This document shows, piece after piece, positions 49,062 through 58,017 of a DNA stretch of 64,000 nt (its first letter is position 1; each line of letters begins with the position of its first letter). Origin of the DNA: Pseudomonas parasichuanensis (GTDB lineage: Bacteria > Pseudomonadota > Gammaproteobacteria > Pseudomonadales > Pseudomonadaceae); contig NZ_BQHO01000002.1 of assembly GCF_021601385.1 (NCBI RefSeq), forward strand, positions 124,001 to 188,000, written 5' to 3'. The notes under the pieces are model-generated. The model made no database searches and had not been told where the DNA came from. It saw only the letters and a program-made list of their open reading frames with translations. Made by a program: the position numbers and the translations under genes.

Positions 49062-49154
49062 GGCGCCTCTCCAGGAGTCGATGGGCTCAGCCTGACAGGC
49101 CTGGATACCGCGATCACTCCGATTCTTGCAGGTAATCCGGTTTGAGGGGATGCC

Positions 49155-49781
49155 TCAAGCCCGCCACAGGTACCAAGCCGCCACGGTCCGGTGCGGGCTC
49201 CACGCCTCCCCCAGCGCCCGCATCCGCGCAGGTGTCGGCGCTTTCTCCCAGCCTTTCATCCGCCGATACCCCTCGCGTACGCCGAAGTCATCCACCGGCA
49301 GGATATCCGAACGCTCCAGGCTGTAGATCAGCAGCATCTCCACCGTCCAGCGCCCTACGCCGCGCAGCGTCACCAGGCGCTCGATCAGTGCCTCATCGGT
49401 CAGGGTCAAGGCTTCGTCGCGGCTGGGCACGATACCTTCCAGGCTGCCCTGGGCAATGCCCTGCAGGGTCGCCGTCTTGCTGGCGGAAAAACCGCAGGCG
49501 CGCATCGCCTCCGGGGTGACCAGTCGTAATTGCTCGGGGGCAGGAAAGCCTTGCCCGGGAAACAGCGCCAGCAATCGCCCAAGGATCGCCTCCGCCGCCC
49601 GCGCGTGCAGCTGCTGGTAAGCGATGGCCCGCACCAATGCTTCGTAGGGTTCACGCCCGGGGGTCGCGGCATGCCGGCAAGGGCCGGTCGCGGCAATATG
49701 CCGCGCCCAGTCCTCATCCTGCCCGGCGAGAAACTCGGCGGCGGCCTTGAAGGCACGGGGCGTAAGGTCTGCAAGGATCAT
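49155..49781 (-). CDS. DNA-3-methyladenine glycosylase II (AlkA-like)
   Basis: Base-excision glycosylase of 208 residues, removing alkylated purines. The helix-hairpin-helix is LRGVGRWTVEMLLIYSL near 135-151 and the catalytic Asp is in ILPVDDFGVREGY near 158. It lacks the N-terminal domain of E. coli AlkA, which is usual for the shorter Pseudomonas and Mpg-II-like form. It precedes ada on the same strand. Confidence 0.88.
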   Translation of the reverse strand: MILADLTPRAFKAAAEFLAGQDEDWARHIAATGPCRHAATPGREPYEALVRAIAYQQLHARAAEAILGRLLALFPGQGFPAPEQLRLVTPEAMRACGFSASKTATLQGIAQGSLEGIVPSRDEALTLTDEALIERLVTLRGVGRWTVEMLLIYSLERSDILPVDDFGVREGYRRMKGWEKAPTPARMRALGEAWSPHRTVAAWYLWRA

Positions 49782-49900
49782 CGTGCTACTCGAACAGGCT
49801 GAAAAGCTTCAGCCTAGCGCAACCGTTCATCGGCAGAACGCACAATCTTGCCCATTGAATCCTTGGTATGCCATTGATCTGACTGCATGGGCCCGCATAA

Positions 49901-49921
49901 AATTGAGAACAATTCACAATC
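49901..49921. promoter_or_regulatory. Fur-box-like site upstream of fecI-type sigma gene
   Basis: ATTGAGAACAATTCACA with flanking AT-rich bases resembles Pseudomonas Fur sites (two inverted TGAGAA-like halves), 29 bases before the sigma gene. A 15/17 match occurs in reverse orientation at 54357-54374 before the second FecR gene. Iron repression is inferred. Confidence 0.6.
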
Positions 49922-49949
49922 ACATTAACCGGGCAAGGCTCTCCACACG

Positions 49950-50465
49950 ATGCAGATCCCTGACACGCTGCAACCGGCCGAAGTCGATCTGCTCTATCGC
50001 GCCCACCATCGTTGGTTGCGCAGCTGGCTCAGCGCCCGTACCGGCTGCCGTGACAACGCCGCCGACCTCGCCCAGGACACCTTCGTGCGCCTGCTCAAGG
50101 CCCGCCAGGTTTCACCGCTCAAAGCACCGCGAGCCTACCTGAGCAGCATTGCCCGTGGCCTGATGATCGATCAGTTCCGCCGCCGCGCCCTGGAACAGGC
50201 CTACCTCGACAGCCTGGCCAACCTGCCCCAGCTGCAGGCGCCCAGCGAAGAACAGCGCCTGGTCATCCTGGACACCCTCGAACGCCTTGACCGCGCCCTG
50301 CAGCGCCTTGCGCCGCGTGCGCGGCAAGCCTTCCTCATGGCCCAGCTCGACGGCTTGCCGCTGGCCCAGATCGCCCAGCACCTGGACGTGTCGCGGGCCA
50401 CGGTCGAGCGCGACCTGGCCAAGGCCCTGGGCGTCTGTTACCGGTTGCGCTATGCCGACGCCTGA
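49950..50465 (+). CDS. FecI-type ECF sigma factor
   Basis: Extracytoplasmic-function sigma factor of 171 residues for iron-siderophore signalling. The sigma-2 region contains ADLAQDTFVRLLKARQV near 37-53, and the sigma-4 helix-turn-helix is LPLAQIAQHLDVSRATVERDL near 138-158. The anti-sigma gene overlaps its end by 14 bases. No TonB-dependent receptor gene lies next to it, so the signal and the target gene are elsewhere. Confidence 0.92.
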   Translation: MQIPDTLQPAEVDLLYRAHHRWLRSWLSARTGCRDNAADLAQDTFVRLLKARQVSPLKAPRAYLSSIARGLMIDQFRRRALEQAYLDSLANLPQLQAPSEEQRLVILDTLERLDRALQRLAPRARQAFLMAQLDGLPLAQIAQHLDVSRATVERDLAKALGVCYRLRYADA

Positions 50466-51408
50466 GCAGCAACCCACCCAGGCCCAGGTCGACCAGGCCA
50501 TCGACTGGCTGGTGAAATTGCGCTACGACAGCCCCGGCCCGCGTACCGAGCAGCAGTTCAAGCTGTGGCTGGCCAGCCACCCGCAACACGCCGAGGCCTG
50601 GCGACGAGTCAGCGAACTGGGTGACGAACTGGCCGGGCTGCCCGGTGAGTTGAGCCGACGCACCCTGCAAGGCAGTGAGCGCCAACGCATGAACCGCCGT
50701 GACCACCTCAAGCTGCTGTCGGTGCTGGCGCTGGGTGGCACGCTTGGCTGGGCCGCACGCGAGCCGCTGGGGCTACCGGTACTGCTGGCCGACAGCAGCA
50801 CCGCCACGGGCGAACGCCGTGAGCTGCAGGGTAGTGACGGCAGCCGTGTCCGCCTCAACACCGCCAGTGCCATCGACCTGCAATTCAGTGCCGACCTGCG
50901 CCAATTGACCTTGGTGCGGGGCGAAGTCAGCCTGGACAGCAATGGCAACGACAGTCGCCCGTTCCGTATCGCCACCCGCATCGGTGCCCTGGACACCCAG
51001 GGTGGCCAGCTTCTGCTGCGCGAGAACGCCCGGGGCCTGCTGCTGGCGGTACGCCGGGGCGGCGTGACACTGTTCCCCGCCACCGCCGCAGCCCATCAGG
51101 TCAAACCCGGTGATGTGCTGCAGGTGTCGGCGGCGGGCAACGCCCAACCCGCCGCACTGTACGGTGACCCCTGGGGCTGGACCGAGGGCGTGCTGAGCGT
51201 TCAGCAGATGCCACTGGGCGAGTTCGTCGACGAGCTGTCGCGCTACCGCCCGGGCCTGCTGCGCTGTGCGCCGGAGGTGGCCGGGCTGAAGGTGTCCGGC
51301 ACCTACCAGTTGGGCGACACCGACCAGATCCTGCTGCTGATTGCGCGCAGCCTGCCGGTGCGCATCGACTACCGCACGCGTTACTGGGTGAATATCGGCG
51401 CCGTCTAG
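50452..51408 (+). CDS. FecR-type anti-sigma/transmembrane sensor (first copy)
   Basis: 318 residues. The N-terminal FecR_N region binds the sigma factor (IDWLVKLRYDSPGPRTEQQF... WRRVSELGDEL). A membrane-spanning or Tat-like segment lies near 90-107 (HLKLLSVLALGGTLGWAA, preceded by NRRD). The periplasmic FecR domain (LNTASAIDLQF) and a secretin/TonB short N-terminal-like domain follow. It overlaps the sigma gene and is followed by a REP element rather than a receptor gene. Confidence 0.9.
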   Translation: MPTPEQQPTQAQVDQAIDWLVKLRYDSPGPRTEQQFKLWLASHPQHAEAWRRVSELGDELAGLPGELSRRTLQGSERQRMNRRDHLKLLSVLALGGTLGWAAREPLGLPVLLADSSTATGERRELQGSDGSRVRLNTASAIDLQFSADLRQLTLVRGEVSLDSNGNDSRPFRIATRIGALDTQGGQLLLRENARGLLLAVRRGGVTLFPATAAAHQVKPGDVLQVSAAGNAQPAALYGDPWGWTEGVLSVQQMPLGEFVDELSRYRPGLLRCAPEVAGLKVSGTYQLGDTDQILLLIARSLPVRIDYRTRYWVNIGAV

Positions 51409-51433
51409 TGGAAGGTTCCAGACCGCGTCGACC

Positions 51434-51499
51434 ATCTCGCTGGCAAGCCAGCGCCCACAGGATCCCGCGTCCGCCTGTGGGAGCCGGCTTGCCGGCGAT
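51434..51499. repeat. REP-type inverted repeat (CTGTGGGAGC family)
   Basis: ATCTCGCTGGCAAGCCAGCG at the left and the CTGTGGGAGCCGGCTTGCCG arm at the right, the second copy of the family seen at 7124-7200, between the FecR and MFS genes. Confidence 0.8.
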
Positions 51500-51517
51500 C
51501 GGACCAACGCCGAAGCT

Positions 51518-52675
51518 TCAGTCCACAGCCGTCTGCAAGCGCCCCACCCGCCGATACGCCTGGCGGGCAAAGCACACGAACAATCCGGCCATCAGTGCCA
51601 GCGCCATCGGCAACCCATGGGGTGCCACATCCATCGCCGCACCACTGACCAGCGGCCCGACCAGGCTACCCACGCCCCACAGCAAACCGACACTGGCATT
51701 GGCCGTGACCAGGTCCTGCCCTTTGAAACGCTGCCCGATCAGCACCAGCGCCAGGGTGTAGATGCCCCCCGCCACCGCGCCCAGCACCACCAGCAGCGGC
51801 CACAGCAACCAGGTCATCTGCAGCAGCCACGGCAAGGCGATGCCGATACTCATTGCCACCAGACCGCACACCAGGTGCAGCCCGGTGCGCTCGACCCGGT
51901 CGGCCAGCCAGCCCAGCGGCAGCTGGAAGATCATGTCGCCGGCGAACACCACGGTCACCATCAGCGCCGCCACGCCCACGGCAAAACCATGGCTGGTGGC
52001 GTACACCGGCAGCAGCGACAGCACCACCGCATCGAAGAACGAGAAGAACAGCACCGCCACGCACAGCGCCGGGGCGACGCGGAAGAAGCCGGCCAGGCCG
52101 AAGCTCTTGTCATCCTCCTCGTGTTCGACATGGTCGTTGGGCACGGTGAACAGGATGCACAGCAGGGCCAGGCCGTAGCAGGCGGTGACGATGTAGGTGA
52201 GCCAAGGGCTGTCAGCGCCGAGCAGTGCCAGCAGCGCCGGCCCCAGCACCTGGAAGCCGGTGAAGCTGGTGGCGTACAGGGCCATGATCTTGCCGCGGTT
52301 GTGGTCCGGGCACAGCTCGTTGACCCAGGATTCGCCGAGGATGATCGCGATGCCCATACCGATGCCCAGGCCCAGGCGCAGCAGGGCCAGCCACAGCATC
52401 GAGTCGAAGGCCCACTCCAGCAGGGCGATGCTCAGGGTGCACAGGCTGAAGCTGAGCAGGTAGATGGTGCGCCGGGTCAGGTGCTTGCAGCAGGCGTCGA
52501 CCATGAACGCCGAGAGCATCATGCCGGCGGCGGGGATCGCCGAGATGATGCCGATTTCCAGGGTTCCCGCCCCAGCCTCGTGCAGGCGCAACGACACCAG
52601 CGGCAGGCTCGCCCCAAGGCTGAAACCGACCACCGACACGGCGAACAACAGGCCCGCCAACAAACGCATGTTCAT
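51518..52675 (-). CDS. MFS transporter (YcaD-like)
   Basis: Inner-membrane major facilitator of 385 residues with about 12 helices. The start MNMRLLAGLLFAVSVVGFSLG at 52675 follows AAGGAGTGG. The conserved GIGMGIAIILGESWVNELCPDHNRGK segment near 105-130 is reminiscent of the YcaD group of putative transporters. Substrate unknown. It sits between two FecR units; a siderophore-related role is possible but unproven. Confidence 0.8.
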   Translation of the reverse strand: MNMRLLAGLLFAVSVVGFSLGASLPLVSLRLHEAGAGTLEIGIISAIPAAGMMLSAFMVDACCKHLTRRTIYLLSFSLCTLSIALLEWAFDSMLWLALLRLGLGIGMGIAIILGESWVNELCPDHNRGKIMALYATSFTGFQVLGPALLALLGADSPWLTYIVTACYGLALLCILFTVPNDHVEHEEDDKSFGLAGFFRVAPALCVAVLFFSFFDAVVLSLLPVYATSHGFAVGVAALMVTVVFAGDMIFQLPLGWLADRVERTGLHLVCGLVAMSIGIALPWLLQMTWLLWPLLVVLGAVAGGIYTLALVLIGQRFKGQDLVTANASVGLLWGVGSLVGPLVSGAAMDVAPHGLPMALALMAGLFVCFARQAYRRVGRLQTAVD

Positions 52676-53038
52676 GTACCACTCCTTGCCGCCGGCGCGC
52701 AGGGGCTCTGGCCCTGGCCGGCAGTTGAATCCACTGAAAGATGATCGGACGCAAACGCCCGCCGTCACGCCGGGAAGGCATGCAACGCAGGGGCGCGAAT
52801 CAGTTCAGGGCAAGGTGTGGCGAGAAGGTGAAGGCAAACAGCACGCTGCGCCGACGCTTGAGCACCGTGTCGCTCGGCCACGCGCGGCGCACTGTCGGGG
52901 CGACAGGCCGGCGGGGAGAGTGGAAGACATCGGTACGGCGCATCACGGGAACTACGCAGGTAAATGAAAGAAGGCGGCACTCTAGGCCAAGGTGGCTGAA
53001 GTCGTCAACGCCGGGGCTGCGCTGCAGCCCCGACAGAC
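52676..53038. other. Intergenic region without a recognised gene
   Basis: 363 bases between two MFS genes on the minus strand. It contains the perfect hairpin CGGGGCTGC, GCT, GCAGCCCCG at 53012-53032, which probably ends transcription of the fosmidomycin-resistance-like gene. No other gene-like or regulatory pattern stands out. Confidence 0.6.
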
Positions 53039-54253
53039 TCAGCGTTTACCGGTGGATGGCAGGAACACCGCCAACAACCCGAACAACGGCAGGTACGAGC
53101 ATACCCGGTACACATACTCGATCCCACGCAGGTCGGCCACATACCCCAGCAACGCCGCGCCAATCCCGCCAAAGCCGAACATCAGCCCGAAGAAGATCCC
53201 GGCAATCATCCCCACGTTGCCCGGCACCAGCTCCTGGGCATACACCACGATGGCCGAGAACGCCGAGGCGAGGATGAAGCCGATCACCACGCTGAGCACG
53301 GTGGTCCAGAACAGGTCGGCATAGGGCAGCGCCAGGGTGAACGGCGCCACGCCCAGGATCGAGAACCAGATCACCGCCTTGCGCCCAATGCGGTCGCCGA
53401 TCGGCCCGCCAAAGAAGGTGCCGGCAGCCACCGCGCCGAGGAACAGGAACAGGTGCAGCTGGGAGCTGGCCACCGACAGCTGGAACTTCTCGATCAGGTA
53501 GAACGTGAAGTAGCTGGTGAAGCTGGCCATGTAGAAGTACTTGGAGAACACCAGCAGGCCCAGCACCAGCAGCGCCATGAACACCCGCTGGCGCGAGATG
53601 CCGTGCGTGGCCTGCACTGCCTTGCGCGCCTTGGCCTGGTTGAGGTGCTCCTTGTACCAACGGCGCAGCATCAGGGTGACGGCGAAGAACAGCAGCCCGG
53701 CCACGCCGAACCAGGCCACGTGGCTCTGGCCGAACGGGATGACGATGGCCGCCGCCAGCAGTGGGCCGAGCGCGGAACCGGCATTGCCACCGACCTGGAA
53801 GGTCGATTGCGCCAGGCCGAAGCGCCCGCCCGAGGCCAGCCGGGCGATGCGCGAGGTCTCGGGGTGGAAGGTCGACGAGCCGATACCCACCAGCGCCGAG
53901 GCCAGCAGGATCATCGGGAAGCTGCCGACGAACGCCAGCATGACGATGCCCACCAGGGTGCACAGGGTGCCCAGGGGCAACAGGTTTGGCGTTGGGCGCT
54001 TGTCAGTGAAAAAGCCTACCCAGGGTTGCAGCAGCGAGGCGGTGACCTGGAAGGTCAGGGTGATCAGGCCAATCTGGGCGAAGCTCAGGTTGTAGTTGGC
54101 CTTGAGCATCGGGTAGATCGCCGGCAGCACCGACTGGATAAGGTCGTTGATCAGGTGTGCCAGGGCGCAGAAGGTGATGATGCGCATCACCAGCGGGTTG
54201 GCCTGGCTGGCCGTGCTGATGGCGCTGGCGGTCTGGGTGCTGCTGGTGGCCAT
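53039..54253 (-). CDS. fsr: Fosmidomycin resistance-type MFS efflux protein
   Basis: Inner-membrane efflux transporter of 404 residues. The N terminus of the transporter core, MRIITFCALAHLINDLIQSVLPAIYP, and FTDKRPTPNLLPLGTLCTLVGI near 75-100 match the Fsr family, which confers fosmidomycin resistance in E. coli. The true substrate in Pseudomonas is unknown. Its promoter region is shared with the second FecR gene. Confidence 0.88.
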   Translation of the reverse strand: MATSSTQTASAISTASQANPLVMRIITFCALAHLINDLIQSVLPAIYPMLKANYNLSFAQIGLITLTFQVTASLLQPWVGFFTDKRPTPNLLPLGTLCTLVGIVMLAFVGSFPMILLASALVGIGSSTFHPETSRIARLASGGRFGLAQSTFQVGGNAGSALGPLLAAAIVIPFGQSHVAWFGVAGLLFFAVTLMLRRWYKEHLNQAKARKAVQATHGISRQRVFMALLVLGLLVFSKYFYMASFTSYFTFYLIEKFQLSVASSQLHLFLFLGAVAAGTFFGGPIGDRIGRKAVIWFSILGVAPFTLALPYADLFWTTVLSVVIGFILASAFSAIVVYAQELVPGNVGMIAGIFFGLMFGFGGIGAALLGYVADLRGIEYVYRVCSYLPLFGLLAVFLPSTGKR

Positions 54254-54356
54254 GGGCTGGATTTCCGTGCACAGGTTGGGATCCGATTATCGTGAAACAA
54301 ATAGATACGAAGCTACCTTTTTATTTTTCCGGGCGTGCTTCCAGATGCAACGTACT

Positions 54357-54374
54357 TGTAAATGGTTCTCAATA
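54357..54374. promoter_or_regulatory. Fur-box-like site upstream of the second FecR gene
   Basis: Read on the minus strand this is TATTGAGAACCATTTACA, 15 of 17 positions identical to the site at 49901-49921. It lies 76 bases before the FecR start and about 100 bases before the fsr start. Confidence 0.55.
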
Positions 54375-54449
54375 TATTTAGCATCCTCAGGCCTCACCTC
54401 CCGTAAACGCTGGGCAAAACCGCCCTGCCCTTGCGAGTAGAACCATCCC

Positions 54450-55382
54450 ATGAGCCCGATGCCCGCCTTGCAGCCACAGCCCGACCCCGAGCAGGAAGCG
54501 TTGGACTGGTTCTCACGCCTGCGCCAGCCTGGCTGTGACGAAGCGCTGCGTCAGGCCTTCGCCAGCTGGTGCCAGGACCCACTCAACGCCCGGGCCTATG
54601 CCCAGCTCGAAGCCTATTGGCAGCAACTGCAGGTGCCGGCTGCCCGGCCACGGCCGCGGGTTGCCAAGGCCCGCCGCAGCCGCGGCGGGATTTACCTGGC
54701 GCTGCTGTTCCTGGCGTTGCTGGCAACACTGGCATGGCTCTACTGGCCGCAGATGCAGCGCCTGGCCAGCGAACTGCACACAGCCAGCGGCGAACGGCGC
54801 AGCATGCGCCTGGCCGATGGCTCGACGTTGCATCTGGACAGCGCCAGCGCCATGAACGTCGATTTGCGCGGCCGCACCCGGCAACTGCACCTGGTGCAGG
54901 GCCAGGTCTACCTGGAAGTGATGCTCGATGGCCGGGCCATGGAAGTGCAGGTGGACGACGCACGCATCCAGGTCTTCGGCACCCGCCTGCAGATTGCCCG
55001 CTACAGCGACCACGATGAACTGCTGGTATTGAGTGGCAAGGCCGCCGTCCTGCAGGGTGGCGACCAGCGTATGGTCAGTGCCGGGGAGCGGGTGACTTTC
55101 AACGGCAACCACATCAATGCCGTGGAAAAGATCGACAGCAAAACAGCCGACGCCTGGCGCAGTGGCCGTTTGCAGGCCAGCCAAAGGCCCCTGGCCGAGG
55201 TACTGGAACGCCTGGCGGCCTATCAGGGGCAACGTGTGTGGCTACTGAATGAAGAGGCCGGTCATCGACGCGTCAGTGGCAGTTTCGACCTCGATCACCC
55301 GGCCCAGAGCCTGGAGCGCCTTGCCAGCGACCAGCATCTGCGCCTGTACAACGTGCTTGGGCAAGGGCTGATCGTCCGTTGA
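54450..55382 (+). CDS. FecR-type transmembrane sensor (second copy, no sigma partner)
   Basis: 310 residues with the FecR layout: cytoplasmic FecR_N region (EALDWFSRLRQPGCDEALRQ...WCQDPLNARAYAQLEAYWQQL), one membrane helix near 82-99 (GIYLALLFLALLATLAWLYW), a periplasmic FecR domain (LHLDSASAMNVDL) and a C-terminal domain. No sigma gene precedes it and no receptor gene follows; a tRNA is next. It may pair with the sigma factor encoded 4.5 kb away or with a distant one. Confidence 0.88.
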   Translation: MSPMPALQPQPDPEQEALDWFSRLRQPGCDEALRQAFASWCQDPLNARAYAQLEAYWQQLQVPAARPRPRVAKARRSRGGIYLALLFLALLATLAWLYWPQMQRLASELHTASGERRSMRLADGSTLHLDSASAMNVDLRGRTRQLHLVQGQVYLEVMLDGRAMEVQVDDARIQVFGTRLQIARYSDHDELLVLSGKAAVLQGGDQRMVSAGERVTFNGNHINAVEKIDSKTADAWRSGRLQASQRPLAEVLERLAAYQGQRVWLLNEEAGHRRVSGSFDLDHPAQSLERLASDQHLRLYNVLGQGLIVR

Positions 55383-55478
55383 AGCGAGCTTCCCGGCTAA
55401 GTTTTTGAAAGGTTGGCAATTTTTTTTAAAAACGTTGTTGACAGGATTGCGATTCGAGCTAATAATGCGCGCCAAGTT

Positions 55479-55555
55479 GGCTACATAGCTCAGTTGGTTA
55501 GAGCATAGCATTCATAATGCTGGGGTCCGGGGTTCAAGTCCCTGTGTAGCCACCA
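55479..55555 (+). tRNA. tRNA-Met (CAT anticodon, elongator type)
   Basis: 77 bases with encoded CCA. The acceptor stem GGCTACA pairs with TGTAGCC, and the CAT anticodon is at 55513-55515 in a seven-base loop. It starts with a paired G, unlike the initiator tRNA, and lacks the features of the Ile-CAT gene as I remember them. It is the integration target of the island to its right. Confidence 0.93.
55530..55555 (+). other. Probable attachment site (left end of the integrated island)
   Basis: The 3' end of the tRNA gene is the usual crossover site of P4-type integrases, and the integrase gene starts 167 bases downstream. The duplicated right-end copy is not in the window, so the boundaries of the core are unknown. 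Confidence 0.55.
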
Positions 55556-55601
55556 AACACCTGTTTCGACCTGCCTCAAGCAGTCTACGAAACACCTCAA
55601 G

Positions 55602-55630
55602 AAGCCCGCCCTGTGTGGGCTTTCTTGTTT
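55602..55630 (+). terminator. Terminator after tRNA-Met
   Basis: AAGCCC and GGGCTT with a short loop, followed by a T-rich stretch, 47 bases past the tRNA. Further right, TATCTCC-type repeats and GTATCCCC/GGGGATAC (55672-55679 and 55709-55716) may be integrase arm or operator sites. Confidence 0.65.
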
Positions 55631-55722
55631 CTGACTGTATCTCCTTATCTCCCCCTATATCTTCCCGCCGTGTATCCCCTCGTGTACCCTGAGAAATAAT
55701 TGAAACTGGGGGATACAAGGAA

Positions 55723-56961
55723 ATGAAGCGCAGCGAAATCAAGCGCCGCCCTTTGGCCGACACCGTGATAGCCACCCTTGAGCCAGAAGCGAAGGAGTAC
55801 CGCGAGCTGGACGGCAACGCCTTGTATCTGCGCGTGCGCCCAGACGGCAGCAAGTCGTGGCAACTGCGCTACAAGAAACCGGACGGCAAATGGTCGTGGC
55901 TTGGCCTGGGCGGCTATGGCACGGGCGATCACCAGCTAACCGGATCACAGGCCAGGCAGAAAGCGGCGATCCTGCGAGACGACGCCGCCAAGGGCGGGAA
56001 CCCACTCGCCACCAAGCGAGCCAGGAAGGCCGCCGAACTGGAGGCCGCGAACAATACGTTCGAGCATCTGGCGCGGGAGTGGTACGCCACCAAGCGCAAA
56101 AGCTGGACGGATGGAACAGCCACCCGAACCATCGGCTCGCTGGAGCTTCACGTCTTCCCTGTGTTCGGCAAGCGTGTCTACACCGAGATACTGCCGATGG
56201 AGTGGATGGACTTCCTACGCGGCATGGAGCAAAAGGGCATCATCGAGCAGACCAGCCGAATACGCGCCCGCTGCCAGGAGATTTACGACCTGGCCCGCGT
56301 CACTGGCCGCGCCACCCATAACCCACTGGAAGGCCTTCACAAGTTTCTCCAGACCAAGCCGTCTGAGAATTACGCCCACGTCCCTGTGGATGAACTGCCA
56401 CCACTGCTACGGGCCATCCGCGCTTATCCCAGCGCCATAGACGTTCGGATCGGCCTACACCTACTAGCCATGCTCGCCTGCCGACCATCTGAGATACGAG
56501 AGGCCCGGTGGGATGAGTTCGACCTAGATAAAGCACTGTGGACGATCCCCGCCGAACGGATGAAGCGCCGCCGCGAACATCTAGTCCCCCTGCCCCGCCA
56601 GGCCGTGGAATTGCTGATCGACCTGCGCAAACTCACTGGGGCCTATCCCCTGCTGTTCCCTGGGCGCAGTGATACCACCAAGCCCCGCAGCAACACCGTG
56701 TTCCTGATGGCCCTGCGCCGCCTGGGTTACGAGGGCAGGCAGACCGGCCACGGATTCAGGCACATCGCCTCGACGATCCTCAATGAGCACGGCTTCGACG
56801 AAAACCACATCGAGGCGCAGCTATCGCACGTCAAGGAAGGCGTGGCCGGTATCTACAACAAGGCCCAGTACCTGACCCAGCGCACGACCATGATGCAATG
56901 GTATGCCGACCACCAAGACACCCTGGTCAAAGGCAATGTCGTGTCGATCAAGAGGGCCTGA
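55723..56961 (+). CDS. P4-type tyrosine integrase
   Basis: Site-specific recombinase of 412 residues. The N-terminal arm-binding DUF4102-like domain includes GNALYLRVRPDGSKSWQLRY. The core-binding domain is about 110-210. The catalytic residues are complete: Arg254 in CRPSEIRE, His343 and Arg346 in TGHGFRH, His369, and the nucleophile Tyr378 in VAGIYNKAQY. It is transcribed away from tRNA-Met. It probably mediates integration into and excision from the tRNA 3' end. Confidence 0.94.
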   Translation: MKRSEIKRRPLADTVIATLEPEAKEYRELDGNALYLRVRPDGSKSWQLRYKKPDGKWSWLGLGGYGTGDHQLTGSQARQKAAILRDDAAKGGNPLATKRARKAAELEAANNTFEHLAREWYATKRKSWTDGTATRTIGSLELHVFPVFGKRVYTEILPMEWMDFLRGMEQKGIIEQTSRIRARCQEIYDLARVTGRATHNPLEGLHKFLQTKPSENYAHVPVDELPPLLRAIRAYPSAIDVRIGLHLLAMLACRPSEIREARWDEFDLDKALWTIPAERMKRRREHLVPLPRQAVELLIDLRKLTGAYPLLFPGRSDTTKPRSNTVFLMALRRLGYEGRQTGHGFRHIASTILNEHGFDENHIEAQLSHVKEGVAGIYNKAQYLTQRTTMMQWYADHQDTLVKGNVVSIKRA

Positions 56962-57142
56962 TGCGGGCCTTCCATTGTCCGCATAGACAGATATAGACTG
57001 AATGCCATCACTGTTCGGATAGCCAGTATTCGAGCAGGCAACGGTTTTCGGCTGGCCTAGCTCGACGGAGCGAAAAGCGGGCTTCCCATCCGCTTGGCCA
57101 ACCGATCTATTCAAGATTGGGAGCGCCTGGGAGGGCGTGAGA

Positions 57143-57844
57143 ATGGAATACGAAGATGACTTGCCCGATCTGAGTCATTGGAAGCAGGTGATGGAGTTCA
57201 CGGTGGAGCAAGCGGCCCTTTTGATGGCGTCCATTGATCCGTTCGATACCGCCTCTCTCGAAGAAGCTAAACACCGCCGTCTGCCTCGATGGAAAAGAGC
57301 GCACGGCAATGCTCTTGGCATTCTGTCGGCCATCCGTCAGGGTTTGATTAGTCCCGTAGCATGTAAGGCCGTTTTCATTGACTACGACTTTAACGGTAAT
57401 GCCGAGAAGACAATCAGAACCATCAAACCTACTGATAGGGATGCAGATATTTGCTTATCAGAGACCATCATCACCCGCGCATCGCTGGTGGGATGGATCA
57501 CTACTGAACGTGTGCAGATCTCCAGACCTACTAGGTCAATCGCAGCCGTAATGCCAGCGCCCCACCCGCAACCACCCGAAGTCGCCGATCCTCCACCTCA
57601 GCCGCTCTCGCTTCCTTACTACGGCCACACCTCTGAGGGCCTGGAGTTCGTGGACGATGCGATCAAACAGATGTGGTCAACCTATGATGATGATGATCCG
57701 AACACTGCGCCAACACGGGAGGCTGTTATTAAATACCTTCGAGAAAGGGGGGCTGGCGCCAACATGGCTGAAGCTGTGAATCTCATTCTTCGTCCAGCGA
57801 ATCTAAGGAATGGTGGGCGCAAGAATAGGAAGGCACCCACCTGA
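57143..57844 (+). CDS. Island hypothetical protein
   Basis: 233 residues from ATG 57143 (ribosome binding site GGAGGG); GTG 57137 would add two. It begins MEYEDDLPDLSHWKQVMEFT, has a proline-rich linker near 145-160 (PAPHPQPPEVADPPPQPLSL), and ends with a helical segment and the basic tail GGRKNRKAPT. Base composition is more AT-rich than the core genome. No known motif; similar proteins often follow integrases in pseudomonad islands. Its stop codon lies inside the first of the CCCACCTGA repeats. Confidence 0.65.
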   Translation: MEYEDDLPDLSHWKQVMEFTVEQAALLMASIDPFDTASLEEAKHRRLPRWKRAHGNALGILSAIRQGLISPVACKAVFIDYDFNGNAEKTIRTIKPTDRDADICLSETIITRASLVGWITTERVQISRPTRSIAAVMPAPHPQPPEVADPPPQPLSLPYYGHTSEGLEFVDDAIKQMWSTYDDDDPNTAPTREAVIKYLRERGAGANMAEAVNLILRPANLRNGGRKNRKAPT

Positions 57845-57953
57845 AAACGCCAGTAAATCCGCCACCTGTAGCTGTGGTGCCCACCTGAAAGGATGGTGAT
57901 GTGGGCACCTATCATGACAGTCTATATGCCCACCTGATGCCCACCTTGAAAGG
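57833..57953. repeat. CCCACCTGA direct repeats with a nested inverted repeat
   Basis: Four copies of a CCCACCT(T)GA(A)A-type unit at about 57833-57847, 57878-57892, 57927-57939 and 57938-57953. GGTGCCCAC (57876-57884) and GTGGGCACC (57901-57909) form perfect 9-bp inverted arms 16 bases apart. They precede the AlpA-type regulator gene and look like binding sites. Confidence 0.65.
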
Positions 57954-58017
57954 TTGCTGGTCACCCGATCCTTTCTGCAAATCTGAACCCCGTCGCCATC
58001 AACAACGGGATACAGAC

